Positions 15,818 to 25,818 of a DNA stretch of 36,879 bases are shown one piece after another. Position numbers and translations under genes: made by a program. The stretch's first letter is position 1. Each line of letters begins with the position of its first letter. The stretch comes from Actinomycetales bacterium UBA1416 (lineage in GTDB: Bacteria > Actinomycetota > Actinomycetes > Actinomycetales > Actinomycetaceae), in contig DBPQ01000011.1 of NCBI GenBank assembly GCA_002304945.1, forward strand, positions 1 through 36,879, read 5' to 3'. The notes beneath the pieces were generated by a model. It was given only the letters and a program-made list of their open reading frames with translations. It did not search any database and was not told the origin of the DNA.

Positions 15818-15848
15818 AGGGCCCTCGGGAGCGATCCCGGGGGCCCTT
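15818..15848 (+). terminator. Strong intrinsic terminator after EF-G-like gene
   Basis: A near-perfect 13-bp stem (15818-15830 with 15835-15847) encloses a GCGA tetraloop, with a single G-U wobble at 15825/15840. It begins 18 bp after the stop codon. The tail is short on T (TTCCGTCT), as usual for actinobacterial terminators. Confidence 0.8.
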
Positions 15849-15924
15849 CCGTCTCGCCCGCCCGCGCTGTCCGCCTGACGCACTCCCGCCGGTCAGCGGC
15901 GCACCTCTCGGGGATGATGGACGC

Positions 15925-17238
15925 GTGCCCGCCCCCGCCCCCACCCTCACCCGGGAACTGCTGCGCCTCGCCGTCCCCGCCCTGGCCACGCTCCTGGCCG
16001 AGCCGCTGCTGATCCTGGCGGACACGTGGATCGTGGGGCACCTGGGCACCCCGCAGCTGGCCGGCCTGACCATCGCCACCACCGTGATCGGCGTGCTCGT
16101 GGGCCTGTCCATCTTCCTGGCCTACGGCACCACCGCCGCGGTCTCCCGCCGGCTCGGCGCCGGCAACCGCACCGGCGCGCTCTCCGGCGGGGTGGACGGG
16201 ATGGTGCTCGGCGCACTCCTCGGCACCGCGCTCGCCGCCGTGCTGCTCGCCACGGCCCCCGCCGTCGTCGGGCTGTTCGGCGCCACGGCCGCCGCCTCCG
16301 CCCACGCCACCACGTACCTGCGCATCGTGGGCCTCGGCCTGCCCGCGATGCTCGTGGTGCTCGCCGCCACCGGGATCCTGCGCGGACTGCAGGACACCCG
16401 TACCCCGCTCGTGGTGGTGGTCGGGATGAACCTCACCAACATCGCCCTCAACCTCGCCCTCGTCCTCGGCCTGGGCCTGGGAATCGGCGGTGCGGCGCTC
16501 GGCACCGCGATCTCGCAGTGGCTGGGGGCCACCGTGCTCGCCGCCGTCGTGATCCGCGGCGCCCACCGCGCCGGTACGCCGTTCGCCTTCCGCCCCGCCG
16601 GCATCCTCACCGCGGCACGCGAGGGGAGCTGGCTCGTGCTCCGCACCGCCGCCCTGCAGGCCGCCCTCGTCATCACCACGCTGACGGCCGCCGGCATCGG
16701 CGAGACGGCGCTCGCGGCCCACCAGGTGACGGCGTCGCTGTGGACCACGACGGCGTTCGCCCTCGACGCCCTCGCGATCGCCGCCCAGGCGATGGTGGGC
16801 CTGCGCCTCGGCGCGGGGGACCGCGACGGTGCGCACGCGATCACGCGGCGGGTGGTCGCGTGGGGGGCGGGCTTCGGGGTGGTCGTGGGTGGGCTGATCG
16901 TGGCAGCCCGCCCGGTGCTGGCCGGTTTCTTCACCCCCGACGACGCTGTCCGCGCCCTGCTGGCCGTCACCCTCCTCGTGCTGGCCGCGTTCGCCCCGAT
17001 CGGTGGCATCACCTTCGCCCTCGACGGCGTCCTCATCGGGGCCGGCGACGCCCGCTACCTCGCCCTGGCCGGCGCGATCACCACCGGGCTCTACGCCCCG
17101 CTCGCGCTCGCGGTGCACCTGACCGGCGCGGGGCTGGCCTGGCTGTGGGTGGCCTACGGCGGCTGGATCACCTTCCGCGCGGTGGCGCTGTGGTGGCGGG
17201 CCCGCGGCGAGGCATGGATGCGGCTCGGCGAGGCCTGA
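15925..17238 (+). CDS. MATE family efflux transporter (DinF-like)
   Basis: This 437-aa membrane protein has about 12 hydrophobic helices. Near the N-terminus is ALATLLAEPLLILADTWIVGHLGTPQLAGLTIA, the typical MATE/DinF opening, and later GILRGLQDTRTPL and a second-half repeat GETALAAHQVTASLW. The family exports cationic drugs or metabolites in exchange for Na+ or H+. The start is GTG at 15925, because no in-frame ATG lies near and the frame upstream overlaps the EF-G-like gene and its terminator. It stands as a separate transcription unit after the terminator. Confidence 0.92.
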   Translation: MPAPAPTLTRELLRLAVPALATLLAEPLLILADTWIVGHLGTPQLAGLTIATTVIGVLVGLSIFLAYGTTAAVSRRLGAGNRTGALSGGVDGMVLGALLGTALAAVLLATAPAVVGLFGATAAASAHATTYLRIVGLGLPAMLVVLAATGILRGLQDTRTPLVVVVGMNLTNIALNLALVLGLGLGIGGAALGTAISQWLGATVLAAVVIRGAHRAGTPFAFRPAGILTAAREGSWLVLRTAALQAALVITTLTAAGIGETALAAHQVTASLWTTTAFALDALAIAAQAMVGLRLGAGDRDGAHAITRRVVAWGAGFGVVVGGLIVAARPVLAGFFTPDDAVRALLAVTLLVLAAFAPIGGITFALDGVLIGAGDARYLALAGAITTGLYAPLALAVHLTGAGLAWLWVAYGGWITFRAVALWWRARGEAWMRLGEA

Positions 17239-17370
17239 GCCGGCCCACACCCGCACGCCCGCCGTCGCCGCCCCGCCAACCACACCGACCCCGTCAACCC
17301 CGCGCGCATCCCGACCGGGCGCGGGATGATGTGGGCAGGCTCACAAGGCATCGAATCGAGGAGGACCCCC

Positions 17371-20300
17371 ATGGACCGCAGCGACGCGCGCACCGAACTG
17401 ATCGACACCGGCCACGAGGCCGTGGAACTGGCCCGACGCTGGGTGATCGAGTCCGCCGACCAGCCGGTCGACTACGCCGCCCGCCTCCTCTCCGGCGTGC
17501 TCGCCCACCCCGACGGCCTGGAGTTCACCGTCCGCTTCGTCGACGGCGTCATCCGCCCCCAGGACCTGAACGTCGCCGCCCGCACGCTCGCCCGCCTCGC
17601 CCGGCGGGACCTCTCCTTCCTCCCGCCCTACTTCGCCGCCGCACTGAAGGCGGCGGGACCGACCGCCGTCGCCGCCCCCGAGATCGTGGTCCCCGCGACC
17701 CGGCGCGTGTTCCGCCAGCTCGTCGGGAACCTCATCCTCGACACCACCGGCGAGGGCCTCACCACCGCGCTCGCCGACGCCCGCTCGCGCGGCAACCGCG
17801 TCAACGTCAACCTCCTCGGCGAGGCCGTCCTCGGCGACGGCGAGGCCTCCCGCCGCCTCGCCGCCAACGCCCGCCTGCTCGCGCGCGACGACGTCGACTA
17901 CATCTCGCTGAAGGTCTCCGCCGTCACCGGGCCGCACAACCCGTGGGGCTTCGACGAGGTGGTGGACCACGCCGTCGCGCAACTCCAGCCCTTCTACCTC
18001 GAGGCGGCCTCCGCGCGCACGCCGAAGTTCATCAACCTCGACATGGAGGACTACAAGGACCTCTCCCTCACCCTCGCCGTGTTCCGCCGCGTGATGGACC
18101 ACCCCGCGCTGCTGTACCAGGAGGCCGGCATCGTGCTGCAGGCCTACCAGCCGGACGCGCTCGCCGCGATGATGGAGCTGCAGGACTGGGCCGCCGCGCG
18201 CGTGGAGGCCGGCGGGGCGCGCATCAAGGTGCGGCTCGTGAAGGGCGCCAACCTGGCGATGGAGCGGGTGGACGCCGAGATCCACGACTGGCCGCTCACC
18301 ACCTGGCCCTCCAAGCAGGAGACCGACACCCACTACAAGCGGGTCATGGACTGGGCGATGACGCCCGAACGCACCCGCACCATCCGCCTCGGCATCGCCG
18401 GTCAGAACATCTTCGACATCGCGTTCGCGTGGATCCTGGCGGGCCGCCGCGGGGTGCGGGACGACGTCGAGATCGAGATGCTCTCCGGCATGGCAACGGG
18501 CCTGGCGGAGGTGGTGCGCCGCGAGGTGGGTCACCTGCTCCTCTACATCCCGGTGGTGGACCCGAAGGAGTTCGACGTCGCGATCGCCTACCTCGTGCGG
18601 CGGCTCGAGGAGAACTCCGCGCCGGAGAACTTCATGTCCGGCGTCTTCGACATCGCGCGGGACCGCTCCGTCTTCGAGCAGGAGGCCGAGCGGTTCCTCG
18701 CCGCCCTGCTCGCCCTCGACGCCGACGATCCCGTCCCCACGCCGATGCGGACCCAGGACCGCCGCCACGAGACGGCGGAGGAGATCGCCGCCGTCGTCCA
18801 GGACGAGGACGGGGGGTGGACGTTCCGGAACACCCCGGACACGGACCCCGTGCTGCCCGGCAACCGGGCGTGGGCGCGGGAGATCGTGGAACGCGTCCCC
18901 GGGTCGGAGCTCGGGATCGCGGAGGCGGACGCCGTCGTCGTCGGGAGCGCCGAGGAGATCGACGCCATCATGGCCGGGGTCGCCGAGGCGGGGGCGGAAT
19001 GGGGGGCACGGCCCGCCGCCGAGCGCGCCGAGATCATCCACCGCGTGGGCGTGGAGCTCGCGCTGCGGCGGGGCGAGTTGCTGGAGGTCGCGGCCGCGGA
19101 GGCCGGCAAGACCCTCGACCAGGGCGATCCCGAGGTCTCCGAGGCCATCGACTTCTGCCACTGGTACGCCGAGCGCGCCCTCGAGCTCGAGCAGGTGGAG
19201 GGCGCGCGGTTCGTGCCGTCCCGCGTGACGCTCGTGACACCGCCCTGGAATTTCCCCCTCGCCATCCCCACCGGCGGGGTGGTGGCGGCGCTCGCGGCGG
19301 GCAGCGGCGTCGTCTTCAAGCCGGCGACGCCGGCGCGCAGGTCCGGAGCCCGCCTCGCCGAGGCGATGTGGGCGGCGGGTGTCCCGCGCGAGCTGCTGCG
19401 GCTGGTGCAGACGCCCGACCGGGCGGTGGGCCGACACCTCGTCTCACACCCGCGGGTGGACCGGGTGATCCTCACCGGCTCGTACGACACGGCCAAGTTG
19501 TTCCGCTCCTGGCGGCCGGAGCTGCCGCTGCTGGCGGAGACGAGCGGGAAGAACTCGATCATCGTGACGCCGTCGGCGGACCCGGATCTGGCGGTCAAGG
19601 ACGTGGCGTACTCGGCGTTCGGGCACGCGGGGCAGAAGTGCTCGGCGGGCTCGGTGGTGATCGTGGTGGGATCGATGGCCACGTCCCGCCGGTTCCACGA
19701 CCAGCTCGTGGACGCGGTGCGGTCCCTGCACGTGGCCTGGCCGTCCGACCCGTCCTCGCAGATGGGACCGGTGGTCCTGCCGGACGATGCGAAGCTGCGG
19801 CGTGGGCTGACGACCCTCGGCCCGGGCGAGAACTGGGTGCTCCGGCCGCGGGAACTGGACTCGACGGGGGCGCTCTGGTCCCCGGGGCTGCGCGCCGGGG
19901 TGCGGCCGGGCTCCGAGTACCACCTCACCGAGTACTTCGGGCCCATCCTCGGGGTGATGAAGGCGGACACCCTGGAGGAGGCGGTGCGCCTGCAGAACGC
20001 CCCGGAGTACGGGCTGACGGCGGGCATCCAGTCGCTGGATCCCAAGGAGGTGGAGTACTGGCTGGAGCACGTCCAGGCCGGGAACCTGTACGTCAACCGG
20101 GTCATCACCGGAGCGATCGTGCGGCGGCAGCCGTTCGGCGGGTGGAAGAGGTCCGCGGTCGGGGCGGGGGCCAAGGCCGGTGGGCCCAATTACCTGTTCG
20201 GGCTCGGCTCGTGGGAGCCGGTGCCGGTGGAACCGGAGATCGCCGCGGAGCACGAGCGGCGGATCGGTGAGGTGGTGGACCTGGACGCACCGCCGCCGTC

Positions 20301-20925
20301 GTACACCCCCACCCACCCGGAGGAGGGACGGGAGGAGGTGCGCGCCGTCGTCGAGATCGCGGCGGAGGCGCTGACCCCGGAGGAGCACGCGCGGCTCCGG
20401 CGGGCGGTGGCGTCCGACGCCCGGACGTGGGCCGCCGAGTACGGGGTGGCGCACGACCCGACCGGGCTGGTCGCGGAACGCAATGTCCTCCGGTACCTGC
20501 CCACGCCCGTGACCGTGCGGGTGGACGAGGGGCAGGACCTGGTGGACCTGCTGCGCGTGGCCGTGGCGGGAATCCGCGCGGGATCGTCCGTGCTCCTCTC
20601 CACGGGGATCCGGATCCCGGGAGTGGTGACCCAGCGGCTGGTCGCGGCGGGGCTCACGGTGCGCCACGAGTCCAATGCCGAGTGGCTGGAGGAGGCCGCC
20701 GCCTGGGCTCGGTCCGAGCCGCTCGGCGCACGGGTACGGCTCGTGGGCGGGGGTTCGCGAAAGCTCGCCGCTGCGGTGGAGGGCCTCCCGGACATCGCGA
20801 TCTGGGCCGGGCCCGTGACCGAGTCCGGGCGGGTGGAGCTGCTCCCGTTCCTGCGGGAACAGGCCGTGAGCATCACCGCCCACCGGTTCGGCACGCCCTT
20901 CCGCCTCGCGGAGGAGGTGCTGTAG
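17371..20925 (+). CDS. putA: Bifunctional proline dehydrogenase / glutamate-semialdehyde dehydrogenase
   Basis: This 1184-aa enzyme oxidises proline to glutamate in two steps. The PRODH barrel occupies about residues 90-480, with NLDMEDYKDLSLTL, KVRLVKGANLAMERVDAEIHDWPL and the AYLVRRLEENSAPENFMSGVF segment. The ALDH domain (about 500-1010) contains PPWNFPLAIPTGG, LAETSGKNSIIV and the catalytic Cys757 in GQKCSAGS, then NLYVNRVITGAIVRRQPFGG. There is a C-terminal extension of about 170 aa. There is no N-terminal DNA-binding domain, so it is unlikely to autoregulate like E. coli PutA. Start ATG 17371 follows GAGGAGG at 17359-17365. Confidence 0.96.
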   Translation: MDRSDARTELIDTGHEAVELARRWVIESADQPVDYAARLLSGVLAHPDGLEFTVRFVDGVIRPQDLNVAARTLARLARRDLSFLPPYFAAALKAAGPTAVAAPEIVVPATRRVFRQLVGNLILDTTGEGLTTALADARSRGNRVNVNLLGEAVLGDGEASRRLAANARLLARDDVDYISLKVSAVTGPHNPWGFDEVVDHAVAQLQPFYLEAASARTPKFINLDMEDYKDLSLTLAVFRRVMDHPALLYQEAGIVLQAYQPDALAAMMELQDWAAARVEAGGARIKVRLVKGANLAMERVDAEIHDWPLTTWPSKQETDTHYKRVMDWAMTPERTRTIRLGIAGQNIFDIAFAWILAGRRGVRDDVEIEMLSGMATGLAEVVRREVGHLLLYIPVVDPKEFDVAIAYLVRRLEENSAPENFMSGVFDIARDRSVFEQEAERFLAALLALDADDPVPTPMRTQDRRHETAEEIAAVVQDEDGGWTFRNTPDTDPVLPGNRAWAREIVERVPGSELGIAEADAVVVGSAEEIDAIMAGVAEAGAEWGARPAAERAEIIHRVGVELALRRGELLEVAAAEAGKTLDQGDPEVSEAIDFCHWYAERALELEQVEGARFVPSRVTLVTPPWNFPLAIPTGGVVAALAAGSGVVFKPATPARRSGARLAEAMWAAGVPRELLRLVQTPDRAVGRHLVSHPRVDRVILTGSYDTAKLFRSWRPELPLLAETSGKNSIIVTPSADPDLAVKDVAYSAFGHAGQKCSAGSVVIVVGSMATSRRFHDQLVDAVRSLHVAWPSDPSSQMGPVVLPDDAKLRRGLTTLGPGENWVLRPRELDSTGALWSPGLRAGVRPGSEYHLTEYFGPILGVMKADTLEEAVRLQNAPEYGLTAGIQSLDPKEVEYWLEHVQAGNLYVNRVITGAIVRRQPFGGWKRSAVGAGAKAGGPNYLFGLGSWEPVPVEPEIAAEHERRIGEVVDLDAPPPSYTPTHPEEGREEVRAVVEIAAEALTPEEHARLRRAVASDARTWAAEYGVAHDPTGLVAERNVLRYLPTPVTVRVDEGQDLVDLLRVAVAGIRAGSSVLLSTGIRIPGVVTQRLVAAGLTVRHESNAEWLEEAAAWARSEPLGARVRLVGGGSRKLAAAVEGLPDIAIWAGPVTESGRVELLPFLREQAVSITAHRFGTPFRLAEEVL

Positions 20926-20940
20926 GAGGTTGCCGGGATC

Positions 20941-21534
20941 TCAGGGCCTGCGGTCCTCCTCCCGGAGCCGGGGAGGGGTGCGCTTCTCCGGGTGGATGCC
21001 CTGCTTGTCCGCGTAGAACGCCCGCACCAGGTCCATGTCCGCCCGGACGTCCCCGGTCACCTGCAGCGTGGGCCCGAACCCTATCGTGCGGGAGGGCCCG
21101 TCGATGAAGCCCAGCGCCACGGGGAGCCCGGTCTGCTGCGCCAGCCGGTAGAACCCGGACTTCCAGAGCTCGCCCTTCGAACGCGTTCCCTCCGCGGCAA
21201 GCACGATCAGGAAGCTCTCATCGGCGAGGGCCTCCGCAGCCAGTTGGTCCACCAGCCGGCCCGGGTGCTTCCGGTCCACGGGGATCCCGCCGGTGGCATC
21301 GAACAGCCATCCCAGCGGTCCGCGGTACAGCTCCTTCTTCACCAGCACGCGCGGCCGCACGCCCGCCGACCACAGCAGCACGAGCATCGCCACCCAGTCC
21401 CAGTTCGACGTGTGCGGCGCCCCCACGAGGATCCCGCGGTCCGGCACCTCCCCAACGGTCCGCCACCGGGTGACCGTCAGGGCGGTGCGCGCCAGGGCAC
21501 GCCGGATGGGCATCGGTCGGTTCGCGGATCGCAT
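20941..21534 (-). CDS. PlsC-like lysophospholipid acyltransferase
   Basis: This 197-aa protein has acyltransferase motif I as HTSNWD (His41, Asp46) and motif III as EGTRS (115-119), with GGIPVDRKHPG between them. The family acylates lysophosphatidate or related lipids at the membrane face. It resembles the small PlsC-domain proteins of actinobacteria more than essential PlsC, so the acceptor is uncertain. The ATG at 21534 is used; the frame above it is low-complexity. It is convergent with putA, 15 bp apart. Confidence 0.85.
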   Translation of the reverse strand: MRSANRPMPIRRALARTALTVTRWRTVGEVPDRGILVGAPHTSNWDWVAMLVLLWSAGVRPRVLVKKELYRGPLGWLFDATGGIPVDRKHPGRLVDQLAAEALADESFLIVLAAEGTRSKGELWKSGFYRLAQQTGLPVALGFIDGPSRTIGFGPTLQVTGDVRADMDLVRAFYADKQGIHPEKRTPPRLREEDRRP

Positions 21535-21640
21535 GGCCGCAACTCTAGTTGGGGTGCCGGCCGCCGGGGGAGCGAAGAGTGAATCGGCAGGGCGCACTCC
21601 CCGGGGGCGCACTCCCCGGCGATCACCCACCGCGCGGGCC

Positions 21641-23935
21641 CTACTTCGGCAGCGAGTTCCACACGATGACGACGGACCGCGTGGTCAGCACCGCCCCCGT
21701 CCCCGCGTCGGTCACCACCACGGTGAAGGTCGCCTCGTGCCCCCACACCCCCGGCGGCGTGTAGCTCCGCCGCGAGACGTCCACCTCGCCCGCAGCCCCG
21801 GCCAACTCCACGGGCGGCCCGTCCCCCTGCGCCACCGTCCACCGGTACGACGGCGTCACCTTCGCATCCGTCCGGTTCAGGTACGTCACCGACAGCTCCA
21901 CCGGCATCGCCCCGAGCAGCGCCGCCCCGGGCGTGACCGGCCCCAGAGTCGTCGCGACGTCGATCCCCCGGAACTGCGGCGCCACGCTCACCGGCGCCGC
22001 CGCGACGTTCAGGTTCACTGAACCGCTCGCCGTCGTCCCGTAGGAGTCCGTGACCGTGGCCGTCACCGTCGCCGAACCGGGCTGCCCCAACCGCACCGAC
22101 GGCCGGCAGCTCCCGTCCGGCGTCACCGTCGCGTTGACCGCGCTCCAGACGACGTCGCCGCACCCCACCCCGCCGATGATCTCCCCGGACCCGATGTCCG
22201 CCTCCACCAGGATCGTGCTCCCCGACCTCGCCGACGGCGGCAGCGCGAGGGCGGTCCCGTCCGGCCGCAGCGGCCGCAGCTGGATCGTCAGGCCCGGGAC
22301 CTGCACCGTCACCTGGATGGTCTTCTGTGTGGCCGCCCCGTGCGAGTCGACGGCACGCACCGTCACGGCGTGCTCGCCCGGCTCCCCGAACCCGAGGTCA
22401 AGTGGTCCGATGCCCGACGCCGTCGCCCCCGTGGTCGTGTCCGTCCAGGTGACGGGGAGCACGCCGTCCTCGGCGTCCACCGCGCTCGCCTCGACCTTTC
22501 GGGCCAGGCCCCCGAGTGGGATCACCTCCCCGTACGCGGGCCACGTCACCGTGACCACTGGCGGGGTGTTCTCCCACGTCCCGATCTCGTACGCCTCCTT
22601 CAGCGAGTACCGCAGCTGCGCGGTCAGCTCGAACGAGAGCAGGCCGAGGAACATCCGGATGAAGACCCCTGCGTTGGCGCTCGCCCGCCAGCGCGGGTCC
22701 TTCGCCGGGTCCCCGGTGAAGTACACGGACGCGTCCCCGCCGGCCCCGATCCCGAGCACCCCGTACGCGCTGAGACGGAGTTCCGCCCGCCCGGTGGCGC
22801 CGGCGCTGACCGCCTGGGTCAGCGCGTTGCCGATGGACGAGCCGGAGGTCTTCACGCCGCCCGTGTGGTCGAGGCCGTCGCCGATGGAGAACCGCAGGCC
22901 GGCGTGGACCTCGGTGCGCTGCCAGCCGCCGTAGTCCAGGCCCACGTGCACGTTCCCGGAGAGGTCGACGGTGACGAGGATGTCCACGATCACCACCACC
23001 ACGAGCGGCCCGATCGGGATCGGGAAGCCCGCCAGAGGGATCAGAGCCACGGTGTACCGCTGCGCCGTCGCGGGCCCGTCCTTCGTGGACGCCACCCGCA
23101 GCGAGGCGGACTCCCACGCCTTGCACGCGATCTCCATCCAGGCGATGTCCGAGCCGCCCACCCCGCCGGCAAGCCCGCAGCCGGCGCCGAAGTCGAGGGT
23201 GCCCGTGACCGTCACGCCGTCGACGGGCTCGATCTCGATCGTCAGCTCGCCGGGCAGGCTGATCTCGTCGAACGCAGGGACGACGGCGGTGCCCCCGCCT
23301 CCCGTCGGCCGCGTCGCCATCGTGACGCCGGGAGCGAGGACCGGCTCGCCGCGCAGCTCGTCCGGCGAGAAGACCTTCTCCACCCAGAACTCGCCCTGCT
23401 CGAGGGCGTCCTGCAGCGTGGCCTGGACGGCCCGCACGGCGGTACCGTCCACCTCGGTGACCTTCACGAGCAGGCCGGACGGCGTGGCCTCGGTGATGCC
23501 GGCGTTGAGGACCGAGCCGGGGGCGACGCCGTCGGGCACCGCGGAGAACGTGAGCGCGAACTCGCACATGGGATGCTCGGGGGCGTCGGTGAGGCACTCG
23601 TCCTCATTCACGATCTCGACGCCGGTGAGCGCCGCCGCCTCCGCCTCGGTGAGGACGTGGGTCTCCGGGCGCAGTACGGGTTCGAGGCCGGCGCGCCTGT
23701 GCAGCCCGAACTGCGAGTCCGGGTCCACGTTCTCGGCCCAGGTGTCGGGGGCATCCCCCGGGCTGCCCGACCAGGTGAGCGCAGCGGGATCCACGGCCGG
23801 GAGAGATGCCGCCGCGGTGGGCGAATCGGCGGGCGTGGCGGTCTCCGACGGCGTCGCCTGGCAGCCGGCCAGCGCGAGCGCGGCGGCCACGAGGGCCGCG
23901 ATGAGGAGACGAGGTGGGAACACGCTGCGGGCCAT
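21641..23935 (-). CDS. Large lipoprotein with Ig/PKD-like domains
   Basis: This 764-aa protein has a lipobox signal peptide (LALAGC, lipidated Cys25) and a Thr/Ser/Ala-rich linker to about residue 50. The central part has no family I recognise. The second half holds beta-sandwich repeats: PPVVTVTWPAYGEVIPLGG through HAVTVRAVDSHGAATQKTIQVTV is PKD/Ig-like, and a similar SATVTATVTDSYGTTASGSVNLNV follows. A hydrophobic stretch GPLVVVVIVDILVTVDL (about residues 310-330) may be a buried strand or insertion. It should be exposed on the outer face of the membrane. Function is unknown. Confidence 0.75.
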   Translation of the reverse strand: MARSVFPPRLLIAALVAAALALAGCQATPSETATPADSPTAAASLPAVDPAALTWSGSPGDAPDTWAENVDPDSQFGLHRRAGLEPVLRPETHVLTEAEAAALTGVEIVNEDECLTDAPEHPMCEFALTFSAVPDGVAPGSVLNAGITEATPSGLLVKVTEVDGTAVRAVQATLQDALEQGEFWVEKVFSPDELRGEPVLAPGVTMATRPTGGGGTAVVPAFDEISLPGELTIEIEPVDGVTVTGTLDFGAGCGLAGGVGGSDIAWMEIACKAWESASLRVASTKDGPATAQRYTVALIPLAGFPIPIGPLVVVVIVDILVTVDLSGNVHVGLDYGGWQRTEVHAGLRFSIGDGLDHTGGVKTSGSSIGNALTQAVSAGATGRAELRLSAYGVLGIGAGGDASVYFTGDPAKDPRWRASANAGVFIRMFLGLLSFELTAQLRYSLKEAYEIGTWENTPPVVTVTWPAYGEVIPLGGLARKVEASAVDAEDGVLPVTWTDTTTGATASGIGPLDLGFGEPGEHAVTVRAVDSHGAATQKTIQVTVQVPGLTIQLRPLRPDGTALALPPSARSGSTILVEADIGSGEIIGGVGCGDVVWSAVNATVTPDGSCRPSVRLGQPGSATVTATVTDSYGTTASGSVNLNVAAAPVSVAPQFRGIDVATTLGPVTPGAALLGAMPVELSVTYLNRTDAKVTPSYRWTVAQGDGPPVELAGAAGEVDVSRRSYTPPGVWGHEATFTVVVTDAGTGAVLTTRSVVIVWNSLPK

Positions 23936-24033
23936 CGCCGGCTCCTCGGTGAGGGTGTCTCCACGCTACCCGCCCTCAACGAAGGTGGAAGGGCGTTTCG
24001 TCCCGGGTGGCGGACAGCGCGAGCCGGAGCGCC

Positions 24034-25407
24034 TCAGACGAAGCCGAACACCGGCGGGAAGGCCACCACCACGATCGCGGCCCACACCGCGTAGACCGGC
24101 AGGTAGGCGGTCTGCCACCGCTCGAGCTCGGGGAACGACCGCCGGCCGCGCAGGAAGCCCAGCTGCAGCCACGCCGCCCAGGACAGGTTGGCGAGCAGGA
24201 TGAGGTTCAGCCCGAGGGCGGCGGTCTTGTTGGGCGAGAAGCCGAACTCGGAGATCCGCCCCACCATCGCGGCGAGCATCAACAGGTCCACCACGAGGGC
24301 GCTCACCAGCAGCACCAGCTGCAGCCGGTCGAACAACCTGGCCGGCGCGTACGGGTCCCGCGCGGAATAGGAGTACAGCAGGAGTGCGAGCGTCAGCACC
24401 AGCACCAGGTCGAAGAGGATGAGGAACTCCCGGTCGGCGTCCACGGGGTTGCCGGTCACCGCCGCAGCCGCGAGGAAGGCCAGCAACAGCAGGGCGGTCA
24501 GCGGCGTGAACACCTTCGTGAGCACCGGCGCCATGTTCTCGATCACGGACTGCTTCGCCTCCACCAGCCACGCCGCCACGATCACGGCCCCGGCCGCCGC
24601 GCTCGGCAGCAACCACGTGATCACCACGTCCCCGGCGTCGAGGCCGATCGAGCTGAACGCGCCCATCGTGAGCGCCACCAGCACGCCGCCGCCGAACGCG
24701 ATGAGCGCGTAGTAGATCGCCCACTCCCCGGTGAACCGGACGAAGTCCATCCGGCGCTGGCTGGACCGCCAGTCCCCGCCGGTGTACGCGATCCCCACCA
24801 CCAGCCACAGCAGGATCGGCAGGTGGATCGCTGCGAGGATCTCGGTCTGGTGTGGAGCCTCGAAGGGATAGGCGTTCGCCACCAGCGCCGCCACGGCGAA
24901 GATCCCGACGACGGCGAGCCCCGCCGTCACCCCCAGCCGCCGGCGCCACGCGAACCATCCGGCGAGGAACGGCAGGACGAGGAGGGAGAGGTTGCGGGCG
25001 TAGAAGCCGCCGTCGGTCTCGAGGTCCATGCCGAACAGGCGCGGGGCGAGCACCGCAAGCCCGGCACCCACCGCGACGGCGAGCGCGGCGAGGAGGTCGC
25101 GGGACGACGACGCCGGCCCACCGCCGTCGTCGGCGAGGACGAGCTGCTTCCAGAGGCGGTCGGAGTGTTCGCGGGCGAACTCGCGGGAGAGGTCGTGGAG
25201 GTTGCCGAGGCGCTTGACCGCGACGAGGAAGGCCTCATCCGGGGCCAGGCCGGTGGCCTCGAGGTCCGCGACCTGGTCCCGGAGGTGGTCCTCGAGCTCG
25301 TCGATGTCGGGCGCGACGGCGCTGCGCCGCTCCACGAAGCCGCGCCACGAGGCGATCTGCTCCTCGAGGGCGGGATCGAGGCGCTCGCCGAAGTCGGTGG
25401 GGGTCAT
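24034..25407 (-). CDS. Permease-prefix-domain membrane protein
   Basis: This 457-aa protein has a soluble N-terminus (about 1-85) of the 'permease prefix domain 1' type: EEQIASWRGFVERRSAVAPDIDELEDHLRDQVADLEATGLAPDEAFLVAVKRLGNLHDLSREFA. Nine or ten hydrophobic helices follow. Such proteins are usually paired with a PadR regulator, as here: the gene begins 3 bp after the PadR stop. The transported substrate, if any, is unknown. The prefix is thought to be regulatory. Confidence 0.85.
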   Translation of the reverse strand: MTPTDFGERLDPALEEQIASWRGFVERRSAVAPDIDELEDHLRDQVADLEATGLAPDEAFLVAVKRLGNLHDLSREFAREHSDRLWKQLVLADDGGGPASSSRDLLAALAVAVGAGLAVLAPRLFGMDLETDGGFYARNLSLLVLPFLAGWFAWRRRLGVTAGLAVVGIFAVAALVANAYPFEAPHQTEILAAIHLPILLWLVVGIAYTGGDWRSSQRRMDFVRFTGEWAIYYALIAFGGGVLVALTMGAFSSIGLDAGDVVITWLLPSAAAGAVIVAAWLVEAKQSVIENMAPVLTKVFTPLTALLLLAFLAAAAVTGNPVDADREFLILFDLVLVLTLALLLYSYSARDPYAPARLFDRLQLVLLVSALVVDLLMLAAMVGRISEFGFSPNKTAALGLNLILLANLSWAAWLQLGFLRGRRSFPELERWQTAYLPVYAVWAAIVVVAFPPVFGFV

Positions 25408-25410
25408 GGG

Positions 25411-25788
25411 TCAGCCTTCCGCGGGACGCAGGGTGGGGAGGGGGTGGGCGGGCGCGTGCGCGATCGCGGTCCAGAGGCCGTCGAGGGTGGCGGTGACGGC
25501 CTGCCACTGGCTGCGCTGCTCGGCGAGTGCGGCACGGCCCTCGCGGGTGAGGGCGTAGTGCTTCCGACGGCGGCCGGTCGGGCCCTCGCCCCAGCTCGCC
25601 TCCACCAGTCCGAGCCGTTCCAGGCGGTGCAGGAGGGGGTAGAGCATGCCGTCGGTCCAGGTGATGCGGCCGCCGGAGAGGTCGTTCACGCGCTTGAGGA
25701 TGGCGTAGCCGTAGGACTCGCCCTCGGCGAGGATGCCGAGCACGATCGGGGTGGCCGACGCCGCGACCAGGTCCTTGCCGATGAACAT
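25411..25788 (-). CDS. PadR family transcriptional regulator
   Basis: This 125-aa winged-helix protein reads MFIGKDLVAASATPIVLGILAEGESYGYAILKRVNDLSGG..WTDGMLYPLLHRLERLGLVEASW and GRRRKHYALTREGRAAL, a textbook PadR DNA-binding domain, followed by a short C-terminal helix for dimerisation. The start at 25788 follows GGAGG at a 6-bp distance. It is co-transcribed with the permease-prefix gene downstream, and probably represses the operon through the repeats at 25819-25852. Confidence 0.92.
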   Translation of the reverse strand: MFIGKDLVAASATPIVLGILAEGESYGYAILKRVNDLSGGRITWTDGMLYPLLHRLERLGLVEASWGEGPTGRRRKHYALTREGRAALAEQRSQWQAVTATLDGLWTAIAHAPAHPLPTLRPAEG

Positions 25789-25818
25789 CGGAACCTCCGT
25801 CCGGGGTGCACGCTCCTG

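Noticed and set aside
16026..20270. A 1414-aa open frame on the plus strand
   Set aside because: It is a high-GC shadow of the MATE and putA genes, with Arg/Pro/Gly composition and no domain.
22340..24094. Long plus-strand frame opposite the large lipoprotein
   Set aside because: It is antisense to a gene with a clear signal peptide and domains; low-complexity Gly/Arg/His sequence.
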